Assembly: GCF_037176765.1 (NCBI RefSeq)
Contig: NC_090021.1
Span: 56,074,953 to 56,138,952, forward strand
DNA length: 64,000 nucleotides
From: Anolis sagrei
Lineage: Eukaryota; Chordata; Lepidosauria; Squamata; Anolidae
Direction: 5' to 3'
Shown here: piece after piece, positions 55,305 to 64,000 of the stretch
Numbering within the stretch: position 1 is the stretch's first letter
Layout: each line of letters opens with the position of its first letter
The notes under the pieces: generated by a model
Databases searched by the model: none
Told to the model about the DNA's origin: nothing
The model's input: the letters and a program-made list of their open reading frames with translations, nothing else
Position numbers and translations under genes: made by a program

Positions 55305-58300
55305 CTGCAAATTGAAAGGAAACATCCAGGAATAAAGTTGTGCACAGACAGTTCAAATTGAGTTCAGTACCACTGTGATTTTTAAAAGGATCTAATTTAT
55401 CCTCTATTTAGCATATTAGTGAACCGAACACTGCAGCTGTTTAATTCTTACTTTGAACAGAAATGTGCCCCTAGCCAATTACCAAAATGGGTACAGCCTG
55501 CACTGCTTCTACTTCCAGCATTTGGAAGTATCTCTTCTACTGATAGCAATTTCGTGGTAAGGCACAGGTTTTACATGCAGCAGGCTCCAGAGATGTTACT
55601 CTATATGTTCAGGCAGGTTTTAGAAAAACTCCTGCTTTCAGTGTCACCAAACTTTTGGTAGATAAAATAAAGGTGTGGCTCAATATATGGTAGCTTCCTG
55701 TGCGATTAAAAGTAGACATGAAAAATAAAATGCTTCGCAAGATAATATCCAATTTGGAAATATTGAAAAAAATTGTGTCAAGAGTGACTTGAGAAACTGC
55801 AAGTCGTTTCTAGTGTGAGAGAATTAGCCATCTGCAAGGACATTGCCCAGGGGACACCCGGATGTTTTACCATCCTATGGGAGGCTTCTCTCATGTCCCA
55901 ACATAAGCTGGAACTGACTGACGGGAGCTCACCCCACTATTGAATTATTCTATCTTAGGGAACAGAAGCTGAACGCTTTGCTCTCATAGATGGCAGGGAA
56001 GCAATGGTCAGTTAGCCTCATCTCTGGAACTCCATTAAAAAGTGCTTGGTTCATTGGTATGCTTACTGCTATGTAAGCAAAATGAAAATAATAATTTGTG
56101 TTAATTACCCATATTTTCTTACAGCTTGAGACGGGACACTATAGTTAATATACATCCATAAAACCACATATTAAAACATAGACATATTAAAATACATGAA
56201 ACAAATGTTAAAACACTTAGCATGTGATTTTAAAATTCATAGTTAAAACTGACTGGGTAGACCTGCTGGAAGAGAGAGGTCTTCAGAAGTGTTTTACACT
56301 CCGACAGCTAATTTCACATTCTTGGGGCAGCTGATGAAAAGATCCTCTTGTTGATGGTCACCAGTTGGGTTCTGGCTGGTTGGAGTAGCTACCCCCCAGA
56401 GGACCCCAGTGTCCTAAGGTAATATGATGACTCTTGGATGTTCCTGTAACTAGTCTGGGTTCTGTGTTTTGAACTAAGGAGTTTTCAAACATGGTACAGA
56501 GGTAGCTCAATGTAAAGGACATTACAGAAGACCAACCTTGAGGTTTCCAACATGTGCACCATCATCTTTAGGTCCTCCAAACCTAGGAAGGGATGCAGCT
56601 GGCGTATTAGCCAAAGCTGATAGTAAACACTCCTGACCATTGCATTTCCTTGGGCTGACATTTGGAGAGACTGATCCAGGAGCACAACCTAGCTGCGACA
56701 GTCTTTCAGGGGGAGTGTAACTCCATCCCTAGGTTAGAACTCTTCATAGGAAGCACCTCTGTCTTGTCTGAATTCAGTTTCAGTTTGGTTTTCGTTATCC
56801 AACCCCTTATCTCCTCCAGTCATTTATTCAGAGACATGCTATTACAAGTGCTGGGCGCTTACTTTTAGCATTCCTCTCAATTCCATGTATATTAATCTTA
56901 AATTTGAACATTTACCAATGCAAGTTTCTGAAATTTGCATGACACTATGAGACCGAATAAACATCAAAATGGGACCCTAAACAATTGTAATAAGTATCTG
57001 ATATCTAGCACCATTTTCCTATGAGTCCCCTTCAGGGTGAGAAGAGCAGCATATAAATGTCATGAATAAATAAGTAATAAATAAATATGCACATTCGAAT
57101 GATTTTAAAGGGAGGAGGGAGCAAGCTTGTTTTCTGCTTCCTTGGAGACTAGGACGCGGAACAATGGCTTCAAACTACAAGAGAGGAGATTCCAGCTGAA
57201 CATTAGGAAGAACTTCCTGACTGTGAGATCCGTTCAGCAGTGGAACTCTCTGCCCCAGAGTGTGGTGGAGGCTCCTTCTTTGGAAACTTTTAAGCAGAGG
57301 CTGGATGGCCATTTGTCAGGGGTGATTTGAATGCAATATTCCTGCTTCTTAGCAGGGGGTTGGACTGGATGGCCCATGAGGTCTCTTCCAACTCTTTGAT
57401 TCTATGATTCTATGAATGTGCTACAATTGCCATATAAGGATTTCTTTTACTTAATTGACTGTCAGTCCTGTTAAGGAAGGTCTGACAGTCAATGGAAGCA
57501 TAGGTATAAGACACTAGACTCAAGTTGCAATTATCCTCCCATATGCATGGATGGAAAGTAGCAAAACATGCAGGGGAGTGGTGATAAACAACACATTAAG
57601 AGAAATGGAAAATACAAATGTGAATAAAAATATAGTGAGGGAAAGAAAACAATGGAAGCGGTTAGGAATTTTAAATATGCAAAGGTCTCTGAGAATCATA
57701 GTTGGAAAAGACCCCAAGGGCCATCCAGTCCAGCCCCCTGCATGCAGGAAAACACAATCAAAGCACCCCCAACAGATGGCCGCCCAGCCTCTTGCAAAAA
57801 GAAAAAAAGTGATTTAAATTACTTTTGTGTAATGATCAGTGATCAAGGGAAAGGAAGTCTGTTCTGAAGCAAATATTTCTAGCAACCCATATAAATGAGA
57901 AATTCTTGAATATCTATCTACTTACATTTTTGTTCCAACTTTCCCTGCTGAGTAGAGGCGAACCAGTTCAAACTGCCCTTATCAACCTTAGAAATTCTGA
58001 GCCTCTGGGAATGCCAACATGCCTGTGCTAAAAGCTACATTAACAATCATGTGAGAGTGAGTGTGTGTGTGTACTGACAAATACCATCTACCTTTTCAAT
58101 GGGATCAGATTTGTATTGAATATGATTGTTCAATATGTTAATAAAATAACTTAACATTTAAATTAATGAAGACATGATCCTTAGGTAAAAGGAATATTCA
58201 CCTTTTAAACTGGAAGCTTCTCCACAGTTCATGAATTGTGACTTGCAGGTTTGATTTATTTTCAACATCATGATGGTTTTTCTTCTTTGACTTTGTAATT

Positions 58301-61300
58301 TTCTTACTTAAGCCACTTGCTCTTGCAGGCACCAGTGATTTGCACCTCATTACAACAGGGGGATTTGCAGAATTAGTTTTATGAAATCCAGGAACCTATA
58401 GAAAGTGGAACAACACCAACTGTTTCAGAGTAGCACTATATTTGTCATATCATGTGAAAACTGTGACACTGAACAATATAATTCATTGAAAATTTCAACA
58501 GATTTATTATCCCACATGAGCTCTTTACCAATAAAAAAACTAACGGGTTTAGAAAATAGCTTTTGGGGTATGTACATGCATGTGTATTCTTCCGGAATAA
58601 GGTTTTTACCAAGCTTTCCCTTTGTCACAAAATTCAAAATACTCTAGAATTCAAAACTGTCCACAGGGGTGGCTGAGACAGTAACAGCTTTGTTTTCATA
58701 CAATTCAATGTTCACAGATTTGTTTCATGCACACAATTACTTAAAATATATAAAATTACCTTTTGGCTATGTGTACAAGGGGTGCATAAAAGAATAATGA
58801 GTTTCATATTTAGACTTGGTTCCCATCTTCAAAATAGCTTATTATGTATATGCAAGTATTCCAAAATAAAAACAAACAAACAAACAAAAAAACCTTAAAT
58901 CCAAAACACTTCTGATCACATGCATTTTGGATAAGGGATACTCAGCCTGTATGATCATTCCACTTAAAAAGCAAAGCTTAGAGCTGTTTATTCCCATGTT
59001 AGTTTTTAAAAGTACTGTAAGAGTAATTTGAAATACATAATGCCGTAATTAAAATGTTAAAATATCCAAGATAGGATCACATAATTCTTGCAAAAATCTG
59101 CTGTAGCCGTGAATGCATATGTATATACACAAACAGACACAGGAGAGGAAGAATGAACTTTCCATTTCAGCACAGTCAAACCACTAACCACAAGATGTCA
59201 CTATAATCCAAAAAATAATATTGGGGTAGAGAATAATTTGAATTTCCCATAACAAATATTACAAATGGATAGTTTTTAATATCTACTGAAGGTACTGATT
59301 AGACATTTATTATTATTTCTCCTTTTAAGAAAATTAAGCAAATGAAAGAAAGAAGGGAAAGGAAAGGATTATAAATACTTTTATACTAGCCAGTACAATA
59401 TTTTCGGTGCTGGCTGGAAAAGATAAATTTGCATGTGAAATATTTTAGAGATTTTCATCAAATTGCTGGTTTTACATCTCTGTGACATGTTCCAACATGG
59501 ACTGTGTTATGTGTTGTACAAAAACCATCCTTGTAGTGACCTGCCTATTTGCCTTAGTGAAGTGGTTTTCTGCTTTCAATTTACAGGTACCCTCGACTAA
59601 CTTACATCAAAGTGGCTATGCGAATAAGATCAAATGTCTATTGTAAACATCCCATAACCCTTAAGACAAGAAATGTAAGATAACTATCAAAAAGGATTCC
59701 TAGTTGTAAGAATTTACAATTCAATTATTTTCTGAAAGACATAATATCCTATCTAAAGTCACAAGAAGAAAGATTCAAACAAGAGGGGGGGGGGGGGGAG
59801 ACACACCATACTCTTGAGAATTGTATCCTTATCATCTGTACAAGATGATTTGAAGTATGGAGAGATCTGAGAATTCGGCTTGCAGACTGTTTGTGAACTG
59901 TGATCAGATTCCTTTGGTACAAAACAAAAATAAAAAAGCAATGATTAAGTATTATTTTATTACCAATCCAACACTGTGGTTTTGCCAATCTATAAAATTT
60001 AACATTTATCCCAAAAATACTAAAATAGTAAAAATACATTTCAAGTCAAGGAACATAATTGTCAGACTGCTGTTGCTGACAATGAGTAAAGGATAAAACC
60101 TCTGTCCTTTTATCTGGATGGAATCCCACTGAACCCAATGGGTTTTATTGTGTAAAGAACTCTGGAGGTTTTTAAGCAGAGGCTGGATGGCCATCTTTTA
60201 GGGGTGATCTGATTCTGTGTTCCTGCATGATAGGGGGTTGGACTGGGTGGCCCTTGTTTTCTCTTCCCACGCTATGATTCTATGAACTGATTTGCAAGGA
60301 AATCTAGATAAATTCTTAAACTGACTCATCACCAGAATCATGGTAAGTATGAGATAACAATTTTAATACAGTAGACAGGCCGACAGGCAGGCAACACTTT
60401 TCATCATTAGAAAACATTTTTATAGTAGAGAGCCAGATGTATGCCTATTATAATAAATAGAGAGACACCCTTGAGACAACTATGACAATTTTATGAACAC
60501 AGAGTGATGATCTTACTCTGTCAGCAACAACATTTTTCTTGGTCACTGGTGAATTTTCTGACGTGTCCAGATTGCTTTCTGATGACACATCAAGTTCTGG
60601 TTCCGATAAGCTCCCCTGTTCTTTCAAATGTGATGCTTCCTCATCCAACTCTGTACTTATTGTGGAACTCGTCATCTGTGATGCGTTACAATTCTGGGAT
60701 GTGACTTTACTGGGTGTTTGCCGGTGGAATCGCTTTAGAAAAGATACATTTTGCAATGGGCTGGGTGACTCAGGTTTTTCGGAAAAGCTCTTTGTCCAAC
60801 TGAAGCAGCTGGTCTGTGTTGCCCCAAGGGATGATGGGATGGTTCTTTCTAGTTCTTCCGCCTCTGATAAGTGAGGACTGTGATCTTCCACTGGTGTGCA
60901 TTCTGCTTCAGTAGTCTCACAATCCTGGGATGGTTGGAGAACTTTGCCCTTTGGCTGTCTGTCAGGCAGATCCATTATATTGCAGAAGAACCTAATATGG
61001 GTAAAATCATGGGAAGCATGTGGATCGTTAATGAAAGGATCCATCTTCATGAAGAAATCTAATCAATGTTAGAAGTTCACCTTTCACTACAAGGGAGACA
61101 CTTGGAATATCGGCTGATATATTTTATATCAAACATTTCTATGGACATTAAGAATGCTGAATGGAAATAATTGATGGAAGAACTTAAAAATTAGATCAGC
61201 TAGGCTTGACCCAGGGTGATCTACTCGATCTATGCTTTTCTAACTTCTGCTTATTACACTAACCATAGTTCAAAATGCACCTGTCAGAACAGATTATTAG

Positions 61301-63590
61301 CAATCTTTGCATTTCTTAACTAAAATATTAGTGCTACTATGATATTAAAATGATACATTTATTTTTCAGTGCTATAACCATCATTGACATTATCATGCGA
61401 AAAATTAATTACCTTATCAACAAATCTGAAATATACAAATCTATGAAGAATTCGGAAGGCAGGGAATGACTTCTCACACTTATTATACTGCCTGTCTATG
61501 ACATGCACACCAACTGCTTAGCAGAAAATCCTACTTTCACAATATTTCTATATACAAGTGTTCTCCTTTTTATCTGAACACAAACAGATATTTTGTGATG
61601 CTACAGACATTTCCTTCTTACTCTCTGTTTTTTTGCTTACATAACTTACAAAATAATCTGTGCAGATTGTACACAATACCCTACATGAACATTTTTAGTT
61701 GTAAGAGATGGAAGAGAAAGAAAGTAAGAACAGGAGGAAATCTGCCCTTGTACACAACTGCATCAGAAAGGCCCCTGGCATTTTTGTTGGAAAAGGAGAC
61801 TAGTCAGAATGTCTACAAGCACTAGCTGAGCATGCCAAGTTTCCTTTACTCTGTTTGCATTTATGCATCAGAGAGGGCTGTGGGGAGAAAAAGAGATGGA
61901 AGGAACTGGGCCATGGCCTTTGGTAGTATAATTTATTTATCATATTCATTTTTCTAACTCAGTCTGGAAACCTACTGAAGCATAGGGTATATCTTTTCTA
62001 TATTCACGATAGGTTTATAGAATACATCTACAGTACACATCATTAAAATCGGGGGGACTTATGCTCCATTTTAAGGAATCTAGTATAATTGCCATTGGCC
62101 AAGAGCGTGCATACAACTGCTTTGTAGTCCAACCTTATAAACCGAACTCAGAAACCCAGTTGTGTTTGGTGCATTGCATTCCCATGGAGGTTTTTTCTAA
62201 TATTCAGGTATCTGCATGTATTGGAAGCGCACTTGCCTATACAGTAAACCGATGCCCTCATTGGAAGAACATGTGGATCAAGAATAGGGCTCCACAGTCA
62301 GCTACACATCCAAGACACTACACTTGGAAGGCCATCATACTCAGACAACGAGGGATCGTCTAAGTAAGTAAACCACTGTTTCTTAAACTGTGGATCCTGA
62401 CTCCAAATGGGGTCCCCTTAGCTCAATGATAGGGTTGCCAAAAATGGGGATATTAAAGTTTCTGAATGCTACCCATTTACACAAATCTGTTAATAACATG
62501 TAATGTTTAAAGTGGGCTTTGCAGAAGATGCTTCAGTTGTACTCCACAAAAAGGAAACATAGCCCCAAAGGTCATGGCTAGCGCTTCAGTCAAGCAAGCA
62601 ATCAGTGTAGTAAAATGTAATTTTTTTAATTCTCTCCAGTTGAGAGAGTGCGACTTCAGGTGAAAGCAAGGCAACAATTAAAGACTTTATTTAAAATTGT
62701 TGCTTAAGGCAACAATTAAAGACTTTATTTAAAAGGGGATTGTCTGCACCTTTCTCTGAGGCCAAGAGTGTGACTCAGTCAAGACAACCATTTCTTAATA
62801 ACTAGCTGATGTACCCAGTGTTACCTGGGTGTGAATTTTGTAACGCAATTTATTAGAAATATTCATTGTTGACTTTACAATTGTATAATTTGTCCCTTGT
62901 GAGGTATAGCTAAGTAACATTGGGTATTTCAGTTAGTAAAACTGGCAGTTGACATGCACCAGGTTTTTAAAGTAGAGCTGAATATATTACTGAAAAGGCT
63001 TGTTAGTTCCCCTTGCGTCTTTTGGAAAACAGCTGTGTTTTACTCTGGTTTGCTAATGGGCAGTATGAACCAGATTACATTTCTTGAGCAATCCAATATT
63101 TTGTTTTTGAGTAATGATGGTAATTTTTATAGATAGTGGGGAATTGTCAAATTATATTCCTTAAGAATGTTATTGTTTATTGCAAAAGAGGACATACCTG
63201 CTTCTAGTTCCCGGAACAACAACTGCACCACTCTCTTCATTTTTCTTCTGGAGAATGAAAGCAAATTTGTTTCTAGGTCTAAGCTGAGAGTCTGTCTCCT
63301 CCTTTTTCTTGGGAGTGTCTTTTGAAGAATGGAGCACAGACAAGGCACTAGTAGAGTCATTATGTTCTCCATTTTCTTCATTTTCTATCTTGGATTTTTT
63401 TGGATTTGAAAAATACTGGCTCAACAAATCTCCTTCTGAAAGCTCTTCTAAACATAAATATATATGCAGATTATACTTGAGCATAAAAGTAACATATTGT
63501 AAAATACTGTTTTCCAAAAAAGAAAAGAAAAAGAAAAGTTCATTGATTGGCTGTCCCTCTCCCATATGCACTGAGAAATAGATTGTTAGC

Positions 63591-63625
<35 letters not shown>

Positions 63626-64000
63626 CAGGGGAAAAGGAATAAATGCCAAGCTTTCAAATACCAAATCAATACATTTGTTGAGAGCAGAAGCAGAAAAGTA
63701 AACATAGCAAAAATAGACTTTAAAAGTATTATGGAAATATGCCAACTATTCTTGTATTATGTTATTCTTTAATGTTGTATTAGTAATTCCTTCACAACAT
63801 ATAAAGGACCAAGAAGGAATTAACACAAAAATATGCAGTTTAAATATTAAGCTTCGGTACCATTTGAACAACCTAATTGGCATTTTCCTTTCTACAGAAA
63901 ACATCTGTAATTAAAAAATGGTCATACCAAGTCTTGGCCTTTTTGCCAGTAGTGCTTTGCCAGGAAGATTTAGTCCTTTTGTGTTAATTAACTGCTCCAT
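55160..64000 (-). CDS. EXO1: EXO1, exonuclease 1, C-terminal 413 residues (gene runs off the right edge)
   Basis: Six - strand coding exons (63928-64000, 63198-63447, 60517-60991, 59807-59911, 58202-58395, 55160-55304) join in frame for 1242 bases including the stop. EXO1 is a nuclear 5'-3' exonuclease and flap nuclease of the Rad2/XPG family acting in mismatch repair, end resection and replication. The window holds only the disordered regulatory tail; the nuclease domain lies beyond 64,000. Landmarks matching human EXO1: TKGLNLP and KRPR, ELSEGDLLSQY, RNKFAFILQKKNEESGAV followed by VVPGTRSRFF (contains the MLH1-interacting MIP-type box RSRFF), SCFSW, PARASGLSKK, ELW in a PIP-like QVTIHELW, and the C-terminus NIQLTPDTDDDTFNK...VQRKIFQ. 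The segments between landmarks are poorly conserved, as expected of a linker. No stop or frame break was seen. Confidence 0.96.
55775..55940 (-). mobile_element. tRNA-type SINE (family C), head missing
   Basis: GTGTCAAGAGTGACTTGAGA at the left and GGGAGGCTTCTCTCATGTCC further right; inside the last EXO1 intron. Confidence 0.8.
56220..56830 (-). repeat. Repeat-like sequence, family not assigned
   Basis: Blocks such as AGGTCTTCAGAAGTGTTTTA and TGTCTTGTCTGAATTCAGTT then TCAGTTTGGTTTTCGTTATC resemble a common squamate interspersed repeat, probably a LINE 3' region read inverted. Inside the last EXO1 intron. Confidence 0.45.
57000..57090 (+). mobile_element. SINE/L2 tail fragment
   Basis: ATGAGTCCCCTTCAGGGTGA, then GAAGAGCAGCATATAAATGT and (AAAT)n. 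Confidence 0.7.
57108..57417 (+). mobile_element. CR1 LINE 3' end, well preserved
   Basis: The frame includes LETRTRNNGFKLQERRFQLN, IRKNFLTVRSVQQWNSLPQS and FKQRLDGHLSG, the CR1 ORF2 C-terminus, and the element ends in TTGATTCTATGATTCTATGA. Inside the last EXO1 intron. Confidence 0.93.
57680..57795 (-). mobile_element. CR1 LINE terminus
   Basis: GAATCATAGTTGGAAAAGAC, CCCAAGGGCCATCCAGTCCA, then AAAGCACCCCCAACAGATGG: the inverted CR1 3' UTR. Confidence 0.85.
58202..58395 (-). CDS. EXO1: EXO1 exon with PIP-like QVTIHELW
   Basis: The acceptor is TTTCTATAG| and the donor TTTAAAAG|GTGAAT; 194 bases. It encodes VPGFHKTNSA, then PARASGLSKK, a basic stretch KSKKKNHH and QVTIHELWRSFQFK, matching human VPGLYK, PARASGLSKK and QIKLNELWKNFGFK. 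The human octapeptide has been described as a PCNA-interacting motif; the Q, an aliphatic residue at position 4 and the final LW are kept here. This exon is longer than three and is open only in this frame across its length. Confidence 0.95.
58640..58951. mobile_element. Pogo/Tigger-like element remnant in EXO1 intron
   Basis: AAATCCAAAACACTTCTGAT, CACATGCATTTTGGATAAGG, then GATACTCAGCCTG is the characteristic terminus of an amniote pogo-like element; an (AAAC)n tract at 58866-58891 interrupts it. Confidence 0.55.
59807..59911 (-). CDS. EXO1: EXO1 small exon (35 codons)
   Basis: The acceptor is TTTTGTACCAAAG|GAATCTG. Reading ESDHSSQTVCKPNSQISPYF and on to DKDTILKSM aligns with human LDSQSDQTSKLRLSHF...KKDTPLRNK. 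In-frame joining needs the donor ATG|GTGTGT at 59806-59805. Another GT five bases earlier (AAGA|GTATGG) would shift the frame. A run of about 14 C on the coding strand lies just inside the intron. Confidence 0.85.
60166..60290 (+). mobile_element. CR1 LINE 3' terminus in EXO1 intron
   Basis: TTTTTAAGCAGAGGCTGGAT, GATAGGGGGTTGGACTGGGT and ending CACGCTATGATTCTATGAAC. Confidence 0.88.
60517..60991 (-). CDS. EXO1: EXO1 large exon with SCFSW motif
   Basis: The acceptor is ACCCATATTAG| and the donor GACAGA|GTAAGA; 475 bases, ending in phase 0. The first base completes the Arg of RSRFF, so the MLH1-binding box is split by an intron. The rest is Ser/Glu/Pro-rich with SCFSW, PESPSPLQ and several SP sites, consistent with the phosphorylated regulatory tail. 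Only scattered positions match human. Confidence 0.93.
62265..62365 (+). mobile_element. RTE-like LINE 3' terminus in EXO1 intron
   Basis: ATCAAGAATAGGGCTCCACA then GCCATCATACTCAGACAACG and AGGGATCGTCTAAGTAAGTA align with the end of the 20490-21490 element, including its TAAG tail. Confidence 0.82.
62371..62560. mobile_element. hAT MITE, left part only, in EXO1 intron
   Basis: CACTGTTTCTTAAACTGTGG, then GGGGTCCCCTTAGCTCAATG and GCAGAAGATGCTTC align with 44054-44368. Confidence 0.75.
62641..62738. repeat. Direct duplication in EXO1 intron
   Basis: AGGCAACAATTAAAGACTTT followed by ATTTAAAA occurs at about 62669 and again at about 62708, separated by only about 12 bases. Confidence 0.85.
63198..63447 (-). 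CDS. EXO1: EXO1 exon with ELSEGDLLSQY and the conserved VVPGTRSR block
   Basis: The acceptor is TATGTTTAG| and the donor AGCAG|GTATGT; 250 bases. It opens with two bases of a Glu codon, continues ELSEGDLLSQYF, passes through a Lys/Glu-rich weakly conserved middle, and ends RNKFAFILQKKNEESGAV then VVPGTRS plus two bases of Arg. The final block is among the best conserved parts of the EXO1 tail. Confidence 0.95.
63591..63623. repeat. (TTA)n microsatellite in EXO1 intron
   Basis: Eleven TTA units in the intron between 63447 and 63928. Confidence 0.92.
63928..64000 (-). CDS. EXO1: EXO1 exon, partial (5' part outside window)
   Basis: Encodes 24 in-frame residues (TKGLNLPGKALLAKRPRL near its end) plus one base; the donor is CTTG|GTATGA. 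This matches human EXO1 just before its ELSEDDLLSQY segment. The exon is cut by the window edge, and the Met codon at the edge is internal, not a start. Confidence 0.92.

Noticed and set aside
59785-59806. Calling the small EXO1 exon to end at 59812 (AAGA|GTATGG)
   Set aside because: It breaks the reading frame into the next exon, whereas 59807 keeps it and gives a residue-for-residue alignment with human EXO1.

Overview
This is a vertebrate nuclear window, most likely from a squamate reptile close to Anolis. Two interrupted host genes with clear homologues lie in a very repeat-rich background. The repeats are of squamate type: Sauria-type tRNA SINEs, CR1 and L2 LINE ends, R4-like LINE ends seeded in TAA microsatellites, RTE-like LINE tails, and many palindromic hAT, Harbinger-like and mariner/pogo-like elements. 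The species call is inference; the two gene identities are strong. No bacterial, plasmid or phage feature was seen, and no retrovirus-like element was recognised.

Layout. Bases 1-23.4 kb are repeats and unassigned sequence. MAP1LC3C (LC3C, a ubiquitin-like Atg8-family autophagy protein) runs on the + strand from 23,606 to 31,634 in four coding exons and appears complete (141 residues). A TATA-like box lies upstream and a polyadenylation signal about 300 bases past the stop. From 32 to 54.9 kb is a gene-free spacer with nested transposons; one hAT-type element (38.2-40.5 kb) holds L2, R4-like and CR1 pieces. From 54.98 kb to the right edge, on the - strand, lie the last six coding exons of EXO1 (exonuclease 1), encoding its C-terminal 413 residues. 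The nuclease domain lies beyond position 64,000.

Context. MAP1LC3C and EXO1 are convergent, as at human 1q43. The two genes share no pathway: one conjugates to lipid on autophagosomes, the other resects DNA in mismatch repair and recombination. The human interval also holds the intronless BECN2, and nothing like it is present here. PLD5, the expected neighbour on the left, was not recognised.

All splice sites were placed by reading GT/AG signals and checking that reading phases join. MAP1LC3C exons sum to 426 coding bases and the EXO1 exons in the window to 1242; both are multiples of three ending in a stop. Repeat names rest on remembered family motifs, terminal repeats and target-site duplications, and most boundaries are approximate unless a duplication is quoted.
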